From NCBI GenBank assembly GCA_027405735.1, contig JAPEHQ010000007.1:620001-684000 (forward strand): a stretch of DNA of 64,000 nt, written 5' to 3'. This document shows positions 1 through 10,463 of this stretch, piece after piece. Within the stretch, counting starts at the first letter, position 1. Each line of letters starts with the position of its first letter. The translations under genes and the position numbers were made by a program. Under the pieces are notes generated by a model. It made no database searches. It worked only from the letters and a program-made list of their open reading frames with translations, and had not been told where the DNA came from. Source of the stretch: Mucor racemosus (taxonomy: Eukaryota > Mucoromycota > Mucoromycetes > Mucorales > Mucoraceae).

Positions 1-2010
1 ACAAAATCTGAATATTCAGATCATACGCGGTTAAATATAAGAAAAGTAAAAAAAAACCCGCATTTTTATTCAAAACTTATATATATATACCATAGAATAA
101 GAGACTTAGCCGTTCAATCTTGCTATGCTATATTGCGGCGTTGCTCTATGGGCTCGCTTTTGCAATTATTTAATGAATGTATGATATGACAGACGGTTTT
201 TCTGATAGAAAAATGTATGTCTCTATGGTAATAGCCATGGCCTATTTTGTTTATTAGTTTATGGTCCATGCGTTGTAATGCTGCTTTTACATTGACGAAA
301 ATGAACAATTTAGCATGATTTTAATTGCGCTAAATAATGTAAAGCCTTGAAAATCCTTTTCGACTACGTGTGTTGTTTCTCTCTTTTTGTTTTGATATTC
401 CAAGGATATATTCACCGTTTGATAAGGCACATCAGACTATTATCAAGTTGGTATTCTTTTCTTTTATCTGAATATGCATGCTAACTTAAAGTACTAATAT
501 TTTTAATATAGGTAGCGGCATATATTAGAGACTGATATTTTTATTTAACCGTATTCAAAGATCAAATATCATTATTTGCTACTGTATTGTTGGACGTATT
601 TCTTGATTACCAGATCAAATCGAAGGCGATAATAATATTTATATCTACACAATCAAAAGCTAAAACTGGCTAAAAACTCACGAAATGTTCCAGAAAAGTG
701 ATAAAATTTCAAATGATATAGTAGAAACAAAAAAAAGAATAATCTAATGTCTTGTCTAATAACCATAGTTTTGATTGTAGTTATACTTGAAAACAAATCT
801 TTTTACAGCTGACAATTGTAAACTAATATAGTTGTTGTATTCCACCTACTAGTATCATACATTATCACCTTCTACAGTATCAATACATCTTACAATCTAT
901 TGACTACGACATGTATTGAAGTGCAAGTCTTGATATCGGATATAAGAAACTCCTAGCGTACCAAGTTTAATCCAGTAATTACCAAGAACGCTTGGACCTC
1001 AATTATGACACCACATTATTTCATCCCAGCAGTTAACCAATCAAGTAGCTATCAAATCAACATTCAAGCATATTTAGCGCAGCATTGAAATAAGACAACT
1101 CACAAGCTCTGCAAGAACGGTTAAATTATGATTGATCCATTTCAATCCATAGATTACTATCAAACAGATCCAATGGTTCAATAGTGCCTTAAATTACATC
1201 TCAGGATCTCAATGTCAAATCAATATAAAAGGCCATACTTTTATATCTAAATAAACGATATCTTGTTTTTATTATACAGCTGAAGAACTGATTAATTACT
1301 CATTCTTTTATAATTGTATTCTTTTTTAAGTACTATTTATCAATCCTGAAAATATACGACAATAGTGACTTTAAAGAAGAAGGTTAATATGTTTAAATTT
1401 TATGTGTGATAAAGTAACATATATAATCTTAGGTTTGGCCTGAATATAAATTTAAGCAGCAAGTGTTATTTAAGTTTATGCTCGAGCAAAAACTAACGTT
1501 ACTGCAAACATTATTATATCTATAAACATATTTATAAATGATTATAATCGTAAATATATTGGCTGTTGCATGTATTGCTCTACATCAACGATGTATTGAA
1601 TTGTATTTTCTATAATCTATATTAATAAAAGCAAACTTAATTTAAAACCCCATTCCAGTAAAAAATACAATGAAATTTTGAGAACGGTACGATGCTCATG
1701 TACAAACCAATTTGTGCCCATACAATCAGCTCATTATGCTTATGGTCAGATTTTATTATTATGCACAAATAGGGATAATGATGATATGCTTATGGGCAAT
1801 TCTATTATTATGCACACATGGGATTAATGTCACGCACAAGAACAAAATCTATATTTCTGCACATACAGGCTTTTAGTTGTGCTCGTGTGCAGTTTCTTTT
1901 GTTGTGCCCATGTGCATCATCTTGTAATTTTTTTAGCTATATTCAGTGGACACAGCAGCTCAGGCTATAGTGTGCACCCTATCTGGGCACAACGAAATCA
2001 TCTTGTGCAA
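1..2010. repeat. Left arm of a ~2 kb inverted repeat
   Basis: Read as reverse complement, this stretch matches 60440-62640 in collinear blocks: about 1-350 with 62640-62270, 360-832 with 61850-61385, and 1367-2010 with 61110-60440. The match is interrupted on the left by a solo LTR (833-1361), and on the right by a 389-bp MITE and a probable second solo LTR. The first ~335 bases also match the block starting at 57331. I see no convincing gene. Part of it (about 1690-2000) consists of degenerate tandem pieces rich in GCACA and GGGCA motifs. The window starts inside the repeat, so its outer edge is unknown. Confidence 0.8.
833..1361. mobile_element. Solo LTR (529 bp) with 5-bp target duplication
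   Basis: The segment starts TGTTGTATTCC and ends in ACGACA. It is flanked on both sides by the pentamer ATAGT (828-832 and 1362-1366), as expected for an LTR-element insertion. Related copies lie at 59720-60249 (opposite orientation, no clear duplication) and at 23328-30371, where the copy is split by a hAT element. No internal retrotransposon sequence is attached, so this looks like the product of LTR-LTR recombination. Confidence 0.75.
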
Positions 2011-2967
2011 CAGCCTTGGTGAAAGCTATATAAATTCGCCTTTAAACCCATTTATTGCGATCGGATTATTTTTCACTCATTGCAGTGGAATTACATACTA
2101 AAAACGCTTGATTATAATAAAATAACCAAAATTCCAAGTGTCGCTCATAAAATATGATATATGATGCCACTTGAAATGTGAACAACAATAATAAACAAAC
2201 GCTTCAATTGAACACAATAATAAACGCATGCTAAAAATATGAAATACCTTTTTGAACCATACATGTCGTGTAGATGATAGCACCCTTGATCACGGTGCAA
2301 TCAATTACACAAATGACATATACTGTATATCAAAACAGGGTTCTATTCAAATCAATAATAATAATAAACAAAGATATCAATTTAGTCAACTGCTCATCTA
2401 TATTGAAGTTGCACTATCAATATAAATAAGATTCAAGCATAAAAAAACTACCCCTTAAAATTAGGGTTACATAAAATAGATATAACAATAATAAACAAAA
2501 CAATCATTTCTCAAAAGGTCGATATTTTCACACTTGACATCAATCCCTTATGGTCAATGCTCTACATGATTTACCCCTTAAAATATTATATCTATAACAA
2601 TGTACTCAAAACTGGAAGATTACTAAATATACATCCATTCAAGGTCTCCAAATTACTATAAATACCCTCATACTTTTTCAATTATTTTAACTCTTGAGAA
2701 ATCTTTTGTAATAAAAACTTTAGCTGATTGTAATTGTATTTCTACTGCTTTGATTTTTATATTTTTTTATTTTAGTAAACAATTTCGTTATTTACTGCAC
2801 TCATCATGCTCTTTCTATCGTCAATTGTCTTTTTACTGATGGCCTAATAGTTCAATATTTATACACTTTAGCTATAATAACTAACGAGGAAGATCAGAAC
2901 AATAATATCTGGCCGCCCCTGCTTGAATCCCAAAATCGCAAATATGAGAGATTTTTGTCACTTGTGT
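2011..2967. other. AT-rich intergenic repeat-type DNA, no gene seen
   Basis: No supportable coding region. Several short direct repeats of an AATAATAAACAAA type occur between 2190 and 2500. It may include an unrecognised LTR (a T-rich, promoter-like end near 2700-2790), but I could not define its edges. Confidence 0.5.
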
Positions 2968-3356
2968 TATATCGAAAGATACTAATATAAAAATACTCTG
3001 CTAAAAGATACATTTTATTAATTCATTGATGCTTCGTATTTATATGTTTTCTAAATGGTTATATGATTATCAATATTATTAATGAATTGCCGGGTATTGA
3101 GGTACTTGATATGATTTGGGAACAAATCATATACAATGGAATTTGTGGAATTGGGAATCTGTGATTGTATCATTTGAATAAGATGTAGGATTGCTTATGT
3201 TTCATTGCTACGAATTGTTCCTGAATGTTCCTGATAGTCGCTGTTAATGCTAGTGGTTATGTATGACATTTAGTATGAGTTACTAAATGTCATACCATGT
3301 TGGATTTCAATAGTTGTTCCTGGATTTCTACATCTGGGTAAACTTCTGATATATTA
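2968..3356 (-). mobile_element. 389-bp MITE, copy 1
   Basis: Reverse complement of the element at 61856-62244, and the same length. Its ends carry the short inverted repeat TATATC(A/G)(A/G)AAG. The flanking octamers are ACTTGTGT and ACTTGCCA, an imperfect duplication (first five bases agree). It has no coding capacity. The 8-bp duplication at the sister copy suggests a hAT-type non-autonomous element. Confidence 0.65.
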
Positions 3357-4094
3357 ACTTGCCAATACAGTCGGAACACCTGATGTATTAATCTAAGCAA
3401 TTGAGGATGCGAAATCTCGAAACGACGAACTCAAAAGAAAAAGTGATTCAGACATAGCCGGTTCCTTGTGGAACAGAAAAACAACAGCAGCCAGTACTAA
3501 CGCCTCGTCCAGCTGCTGTAACAATAATGATCTATACACTATGAAGACAAATCTCTTAATTCTCTTAATTGTGCCCTAACGATCGCAATCGAGCTGTGCG
3601 AGCATAAGCAAGCGAGCGAGCCCTATGCTTGGGCTCGCTTGAATTGCACTTTTTTCAGGTTATTACTTGCTTTGGCTTGCTTGATTAAATTTTTTTAGCA
3701 ATTTCCTGCTTGGCGCTTGACGAAAACATTGAAAGCTTGCTTGTATGCTTGCTCGAATTGTTTCAAATTGAAATAGGCTTGATTGCGTGTAAACCTGCTT
3801 GCTTTCCTGCTTTCAAATAAAGTAAGTAAGCATATAATAACACAAGGAAAATGTATTCAATTTACGTAATTTTAACTTTAAGAATGTCAAAATTTATCAC
3901 ACTTTGAACCAATATCACACTGAAAATATATAGCATAATGCTTGCGCTTGCATTCGGATTTGCTCGCTTGCTTGTACGCTCGTGTTCGACTTGCTTGACT
4001 TTTTGAAAAATTAGATAATGCCTGATTTATGCTTGCTTGCTTGCTTTCAAAACTGAAAATGCTCAATATAAAACTGCTCGACGACGCGTTGCTT

Positions 4095-4318
4095 ATCGTT
4101 TTCCTATTGTGTAAAATTATATACCAAAAGAAAGATGAAAGTTTATTATTACAAAATATTATTAAATTATATAAAGCAAACGACGTCACTCAGATGATTC
4201 CTTTGATCTAATCTTTTTCCTGATTCTTTCCACAAACAACTTTGGTTTAAAAACCCGCTTTCTGTTTTGATTCCATCTTTTGATATACCATGGTACATCT
4301 ACATCTTGCTCCATGACA
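4095..4318 (-). repeat. 3' LTR of the Ty3/gypsy element
   Basis: 224 bp, matching the split right LTR. The Gag-Pol stop codon (4186-4188) lies inside this LTR, so about the last 44 codons are encoded by U3-side LTR sequence beyond the polypurine tract. Confidence 0.85.
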
Positions 4319-7300
4319 TTTTCCCCCCCTAAATTAGGTGTTACTCCTGAAACACCACTAGTTTGCGTAATATTGGATTCGATATCAAGTTCTTTTACTC
4401 TTTTAGAAGAAGATCCTATAATTTCTACTGAATTACTGCTCAAATTGCCGACGGAGTTTGAATATGCAGCTTCCATATTTGAAATTTGAGCTGATTTGGT
4501 TGTTCTGATACTGCTTGAAATTAAATCTTGGACATATAACTCTGTATCTTCTTCTGCTTGCTCATTCTCACTATAACTAATAATGCTAGAATTTTGATAA
4601 TCCTTGTTATTATCTACTGCCTCTTGATTATTTTCACTACAACTGAAAATGTTTGAATGTTGATCTTCCTCTTCGCTTTGAATAACAATAATAGGTTCCA
4701 CAATATTTTGAATTTCATCTGTCATTTCAGTTTCTATATCTTCCATATCCTCCTCTTTATTTTCAATAGTAATAACAGGTTCTACAATATCTTGAGTTTC
4801 GTTTGTCATTTCAACTTCTGTTTCTTGAATATCATCCTGTGTCTGAACTTCTTGGATATTATCTTCCATCTGAACTTCTTGGATATTATCTTCCATTTGA
4901 ACTTCTACATCTCGATCAACTTTTGTATCATTTGAAACTTTTTCTTCCATAAAAATATCACAAATTTCTGATTCTACTTTTCCACTAATAGAAGAATCCA
5001 TTGCTTCTTTGTCTTGTTGTTTTTCTTCTTCCTGAACAATAACAACCTGAACCTCTTTAGGTATCAATACAATATCCTCATCGATTAATTGTGATGATTC
5101 AATATCTTCTATTAAAGTCTGCACACCTGTTTCAATTAATCTTGGGTTTTCTTGTATATCTACAACATCTTTTACAAATTCCATATCTGACAAATCAACA
5201 GACTCTTTTAAACTATGATCACTGCTTGAAACTGATGTTGGTGCACTGATAATTACAGCAGGTTCTTGAGGTTTTATTGACGAATTAATATCAGCATTTA
5301 TAAATGGTTGAGGTACTGTAGACTTGTTATTAGAATGCTCCGTATTAATTCCTCCTCCCCCCATAATTCTTGGCTTATTCATAGGTCTAGCTGAATAATA
5401 TGCAGCAGGTTGAGGAAGGCGACGAAGACTACTACTGGGCTCATACCAAACTGATTTAGGTTTTTCTGACTCAATGTAATGTGCTAATTTCAAAGGATCC
5501 ACATGAACCAAAGAATCTAGAGATTTACCATTCAATGTTTCCAATTTATAAGTATCATACTCCGGATAACTTGCTATCACTATATATGGCCCTTTATACT
5601 GTGGTTCCAAACCATATCGACCTTCATTTGTCATTAATACCATATTACCAGGTTCAAAATTAAGAGGTTTGATAGCAGCATCCCATTTTTTTTTATCTTT
5701 CTCTGCCATAGCTTTAAGTCTAAATTCTGCAGCATTACGATGTTGACCTAATGATTCCAATTCTCGAGATGTATAATCTGCAATAGTTCTAGGGTCTTTA
5801 CTTGTTTCAAAATCAATATAAGGTCTCATAGGATCACCAGGAATCTTGGGATCTCTACCATAAGTTAAATAAAATGGGCTGAAACCAGTTGTTGAATGAG
5901 TTCTGATTCGACAAGCCCACAAAGCGGAATCAAGAAAATCATCCCATCGATGTATAGCACCATTTACGTACTTTCTTAGTATTGGTTTGATAATTCCATT
6001 GAATCTTTCAACTTTAGCATTTGTTCTTGGATGAAAAGCTGATGTAAGTTTATGTTTAACCCCTACACGAGTAGTATAAGCCTTTAACAAGTTACTCTTG
6101 AAGTTAGAACCTCGATCAGTAATAATCTCAACAGGGCAACCAAAGCGCATCATTATTTCCTCATAAATAAAATCAGCTGTAGCTTCAGCTGATGCAAAAG
6201 GAACAGCTCTAGCAATCGGCCAATTAGTCAAAGTATCAACAGCTGTAATGATCCATTTGTTGCCTTTTTCAGTAATAGGTAATTCTCCGATGAAGTCAAG
6301 GTGCCATCGTTCAAATGCCTTTGGTATTGAAAGAGGGTGCATTTCACCATGATGCTTTGATGATTTACTAGTATTAAGTTGACAAGAAGAACATGTACCA
6401 ATCCAAAAACTAATATCTCGCTTCATAGTTGGCCACCAATATCTATATTTCAACAATTCACCCAAATTACGAATAGATGCATGTCCAAAACCTTGATGAT
6501 ATTCATGTACTAAATCTAATCTCTGACTGAAAGGGACATATGGTACTTCTTTTACAGTTGCAATATTACCAGCATTACAGTCTTGCAAATGAAAAATTTG
6601 ATTACCCTTAACAACAATCTTGCTTTCTTCTTTTGCCAACAATTTTGAGATATTTGGATTAATCTTCAAATACTCTTCTCTGTCTTCTTTTGATTTGATA
6701 TATAACAAAGGCCAATCTTGTTCTAAATTGTCGTTACCATCTAAATCATACAAATGTGAATCCACAAAATTAACATAAGCTGGTGCAATTGATTTAGCTG
6801 CAGGTGTAACCAAAGGACCACCAATTCTTGATAAAGCATCAGGAACAACATGTTTAGCACCAGACTTATACTCTATTTGAGGTGAGAATTGAGCTAATTC
6901 AACCATCCATCTATATAATCTTGAAGCCGGCCTATCTTGTGTCATTAAATATTGTAATGACTGATGATCAGTAACTATAGTATAACCAGCAGGACAACCA
7001 TCGACAAAACAACGCCATGTTCTGAGAGCATGAATGATAGCTAACAATTCACGTTCTTGAGCCGGATATTTACGTTCTGCCGCAGACAACTTCTTTGATT
7101 CATAAGCAACTGGATGCCACAAATTTCGACTATCAGGTTGCAAAAGAACAGCACCGACTGCAAAATCACTAGAGTCAGTTTCAATACGATAAGGAGTATT
7201 CATGTCTGGTAACTGTAAAACTGGAGCTTCCGTCAAAAGTTTTTTAATTTGATTGAAACTGATTTCACATTCCCTATTCCATTGTACTAAACGACGCTTT

Positions 7301-10104
7301 AGACCATTTCCACGAGTAAGATCCGTTAAAGGTGAAGCAATTTTTGCAAAATTGGGTATAAAACGACGATAATGTTGAGCCAAACCCACAAATTGTCTAA
7401 CCTCTTGAACATTCTTTGGACGAGACCAAGATAAAACAGCTTCAACTTTACTAGGAGCAGGTAAAATACCTCTGTCGCTAATTTGGAATCCTAAAAACAC
7501 TAACTCTCTTTGTGCAAACTTGCATTTCTTCTTGTTCACCACAAACTGATGCTCTTGCAAACGCTTTAATACTTCTCTAACATGCTGCTGATGCTCTTCA
7601 AAAGTCTTGCTATAAATACACACATCATCAAGGTAACACAAAGCAAAATTGTCAATACAATCACCTAGAATTTCATTCATTTGAGTTTGGAAACTGGGTG
7701 GAGCATTAGTCAATCCTTGCGCAAGAACAAGCCATTCATATTTTCCATATCTAGAATTGAACGCAGTGTAAGGTATATCTGATTCTTGCAGACGTATCTG
7801 AAAATAGCCTGATTTTAAATCCAAACAAGTAAAATAAGAAGCACCTTGCAAACGGTCCAAACATTCATCGATTCTTGGTAAAAATGTACGATTTTTCACT
7901 GTCAATTTGTTTAAAGCTCTATAATCGATACACATTCTCAATGATTTTCCATCTTTCTTTCTTACAAACAAAACAGGAGCACCCCATGGTGAAGTAGATG
8001 GTCGAATAAGACCCAAATCCAACAATTCTTTGAGTTGCTTTTGTAATTCATCCAATTCAATAGGACTCATTCTAAATGGAGCACGATTTACTGGCTTACA
8101 AGAATCATTTTCCAGTTGAATTACATGTTGAAATTTTCGTTCTGGTGGTAATCCTGCTAATTGATCTTGAAAAACACTTGAGAATTCATCCACAAGACCA
8201 TTAATCCATTGCTGCTGAGTAACACCATTAACTTGAGAAGAAGTTTCTTCATAAATATCTTTAATATAAAGTAAACATCCCAAACCACCTTTCTTTAATT
8301 CTCTATTGGCTTGCTTATGTGTAATCAAATAATTCAATTGAGAACCTTTTGAATCAGCATCATATACAGGTTTGATTTCTACTACATGAGGTTGTTTGCC
8401 TAAAAAATAGCTGTCTGATTCCCATACTGGTACAGGATTATGTTCTTTTAACCAAGTGCGTCCTAGGATCAAATCAAATTTTGTAGGAAACACATAAGCA
8501 GTTACTTGACAATGATACTGTCCATTAAATGAAAGAGAAAATGTTACTTTATCCTTAATAGGAGTAATTGTACCATCAGCTGTTTCAACTTCGCGATAAG
8601 GGTAAACACGTTCTCTTTTGTCTATCTGTAATGAAGGAATCACATCAACTGACACATAATTATCAGTAGCACCACTATCTATTAGAGCATGTATCTTGAA
8701 TTTAAGTTCACCCACCAAACCAGCATAGGTAGGTAAAGTTGAGACTTGATTTAATTGCAAAAGATGTTGTACTTCTTGTGTCTCATGCACCATTTCAGGT
8801 TTACACTCATTATCATAAACTACTGGAATCATTTCAACAGGAGCTACTAAATTAACTTCATATAAAGGTGCTGGTATATCTGAATTCTCATAAGGTAATG
8901 CAGAATTCAAATTATTAGTAAGTTCGTTATGTAAAACAGTTTGAAAATAAGCATGACCAGATTGATTATCTTTATTGAAAGAGGATTGAGGTGATGGTAC
9001 TTGTTCATTAACATGGTTGTAATCTTGAATCATATTTATCTGTTCACTACTATCTCCACGACCACGACCATACGTCATATAATTACGAGCACCATTACGA
9101 TTCCCAAAGTTAGAACTTCCACGACTGAAACCACCACGGTTAAGACTACCACGATTATAACCACCACGGTAACCACGACCTCTATTATTGTAACCACCAC
9201 GAGTATTACCGTAACCATAATATCTTACAGGTTGATAACAATATCTAGCATAATGTCCAGGCTTCCCACAGTTCCAACAATTAAATGATTTATATCCCAT
9301 ATTTGAACAATCTTGAATTGCATCCAAATCCATAGGATCATCAATAACAGGACCAGAATGGTGTTGTTGTTGAACAGAAGGATAATAAGTAGCAGATGGT
9401 AGTTGATTAGCTGTTACAGAAGTAGTACCAACACGATTAACTGGTTGAGGAGCAATAATACGAGGCCTACGAGCAGCTTCATAACCCAAAGAGTGAGTGA
9501 ATGCCATGCTTAAAGTTAATTCTTCTTCGTCAATATCATAAAGTTGAGCCACCAATTGATCATCTGCAAGCCCAGAAATGAACTTATCACAAACCTCCTC
9601 ATCAGTAACACTAGGTAAAGATAATCTTATGTTTTGAAAATCATTTACATATTGTTGAATTGTATTAGTTTGAACACAAAGGCGAAGACGCTCACGAGCT
9701 AAAGTTTTTGTGTTTGGCGGTCGAAAAGCTTGATTTAATAACCTCTTGAAAGACAACCAGTCATTAGGAATTTCACCTTTTTCACCACCTTCAATTGCAC
9801 GAAACCACATGTCAGCATCCCCGGATAATAGAGTAATGGCAAATTGAAATGTTTTTTGAGAATTCCAATTGTGAAAATCACGATGACGCTCCACAGCATG
9901 AATCCATGAGTCAATAATATTAGCATCACGAGCTCCATTATAAGTATCAGGAAGCTTCAACCTAATATTAGAATCACTATTTCTGTTGTTTTGATTTGTT
10001 GTCTGAACCAATTCTGTTAATTGACCCATAAAAACTTCCATTGTTTGCATAAGATTACTATCACCACCTTGAGATAATTCACCACTTCTATTTGTACTTG
10101 ACAT
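4186..10104 (-). CDS. Ty3/gypsy Gag-Pol polyprotein (1972 aa)
   Basis: One uninterrupted ORF. Domains in order: retrotransposon Gag (~50-220); CCHC knuckle CWNCGKPGHYARYC (~276) followed by an arginine/glycine-rich stretch; aspartic protease with ALIDSGATDN (~475); reverse transcriptase with YLDD (~825); RNase H with ETDSSDF (~976); integrase with HHCC zinc finger (~1200-1240) and D-D-E core (WHLDF, TDRGSNF, KVERFNG at ~1268, 1330, 1365). After the integrase there is no chromodomain. Instead a ~350-residue acidic tail carries near-identical repeats of EVQMEDNIQ. Gag and Pol are in one frame, with no frameshift or stop between them. The ORF reads through the polypurine tract into the 3' LTR. 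The intact frame and matching LTRs suggest recent activity. This copy's own promoter LTR is now split. Confidence 0.95.
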   Translation of the reverse strand: MSSTNRSGELSQGGDSNLMQTMEVFMGQLTELVQTTNQNNRNSDSNIRLKLPDTYNGARDANIIDSWIHAVERHRDFHNWNSQKTFQFAITLLSGDADMWFRAIEGGEKGEIPNDWLSFKRLLNQAFRPPNTKTLARERLRLCVQTNTIQQYVNDFQNIRLSLPSVTDEEVCDKFISGLADDQLVAQLYDIDEEELTLSMAFTHSLGYEAARRPRIIAPQPVNRVGTTSVTANQLPSATYYPSVQQQHHSGPVIDDPMDLDAIQDCSNMGYKSFNCWNCGKPGHYARYCYQPVRYYGYGNTRGGYNNRGRGYRGGYNRGSLNRGGFSRGSSNFGNRNGARNYMTYGRGRGDSSEQINMIQDYNHVNEQVPSPQSSFNKDNQSGHAYFQTVLHNELTNNLNSALPYENSDIPAPLYEVNLVAPVEMIPVVYDNECKPEMVHETQEVQHLLQLNQVSTLPTYAGLVGELKFKIHALIDSGATDNYVSVDVIPSLQIDKRERVYPYREVETADGTITPIKDKVTFSLSFNGQYHCQVTAYVFPTKFDLILGRTWLKEHNPVPVWESDSYFLGKQPHVVEIKPVYDADSKGSQLNYLITHKQANRELKKGGLGCLLYIKDIYEETSSQVNGVTQQQWINGLVDEFSSVFQDQLAGLPPERKFQHVIQLENDSCKPVNRAPFRMSPIELDELQKQLKELLDLGLIRPSTSPWGAPVLFVRKKDGKSLRMCIDYRALNKLTVKNRTFLPRIDECLDRLQGASYFTCLDLKSGYFQIRLQESDIPYTAFNSRYGKYEWLVLAQGLTNAPPSFQTQMNEILGDCIDNFALCYLDDVCIYSKTFEEHQQHVREVLKRLQEHQFVVNKKKCKFAQRELVFLGFQISDRGILPAPSKVEAVLSWSRPKNVQEVRQFVGLAQHYRRFIPNFAKIASPLTDLTRGNGLKRRLVQWNRECEISFNQIKKLLTEAPVLQLPDMNTPYRIETDSSDFAVGAVLLQPDSRNLWHPVAYESKKLSAAERKYPAQERELLAIIHALRTWRCFVDGCPAGYTIVTDHQSLQYLMTQDRPASRLYRWMVELAQFSPQIEYKSGAKHVVPDALSRIGGPLVTPAAKSIAPAYVNFVDSHLYDLDGNDNLEQDWPLLYIKSKEDREEYLKINPNISKLLAKEESKIVVKGNQIFHLQDCNAGNIATVKEVPYVPFSQRLDLVHEYHQGFGHASIRNLGELLKYRYWWPTMKRDISFWIGTCSSCQLNTSKSSKHHGEMHPLSIPKAFERWHLDFIGELPITEKGNKWIITAVDTLTNWPIARAVPFASAEATADFIYEEIMMRFGCPVEIITDRGSNFKSNLLKAYTTRVGVKHKLTSAFHPRTNAKVERFNGIIKPILRKYVNGAIHRWDDFLDSALWACRIRTHSTTGFSPFYLTYGRDPKIPGDPMRPYIDFETSKDPRTIADYTSRELESLGQHRNAAEFRLKAMAEKDKKKWDAAIKPLNFEPGNMVLMTNEGRYGLEPQYKGPYIVIASYPEYDTYKLETLNGKSLDSLVHVDPLKLAHYIESEKPKSVWYEPSSSLRRLPQPAAYYSARPMNKPRIMGGGGINTEHSNNKSTVPQPFINADINSSIKPQEPAVIISAPTSVSSSDHSLKESVDLSDMEFVKDVVDIQENPRLIETGVQTLIEDIESSQLIDEDIVLIPKEVQVVIVQEEEKQQDKEAMDSSISGKVESEICDIFMEEKVSNDTKVDRDVEVQMEDNIQEVQMEDNIQEVQTQDDIQETEVEMTNETQDIVEPVITIENKEEDMEDIETEMTDEIQNIVEPIIVIQSEEEDQHSNIFSCSENNQEAVDNNKDYQNSSIISYSENEQAEEDTELYVQDLISSSIRTTKSAQISNMEAAYSNSVGNLSSNSVEIIGSSSKRVKELDIESNITQTSGVSGVTPNLGGENVMEQDVDVPWYIKRWNQNRKRVFKPKLFVERIRKKIRSKESSE

Positions 10105-10463
10105 TGTTCTAATAATTGCTTTAATAAATTTTTCTTGATAAAATTTTTATATTGATTTTGATATATATTTTATATTGATTCTTGATAAATTCTCCAAATT
10201 GGTTCTTGATAAATTCTTTAATTACTTATTAATTGCTGATAAATTTTATATTGATTCTTACCTTTATCTTCAATCCAACAATTTTCTTGATACTATATTC
10301 CAATTTCCAAATATACTATTATTCTGATAATCCAATAAAATTTTTGTTCTTCAATAAATACGCGTCTTTTCTTTTCTTTTCTTTTATTCTTCAAATTAAT
10401 ATATGCTGTAGCGTGCTTTCCAATCACTGTTTAATATAAAAAGCCTAAGCTGCTGCTACCAAT

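Noticed and set aside
2880..2945. tRNA-like or primer-binding sequence TGGCCGCCCCTGC
   Set aside because: It does not fold as a tRNA 3' end, and no LTR edge could be placed next to it.
9001..9288. Thr-rich plus-strand ORF
   Set aside because: Antisense of the Arg/Gly-rich segment of the gypsy Gag.
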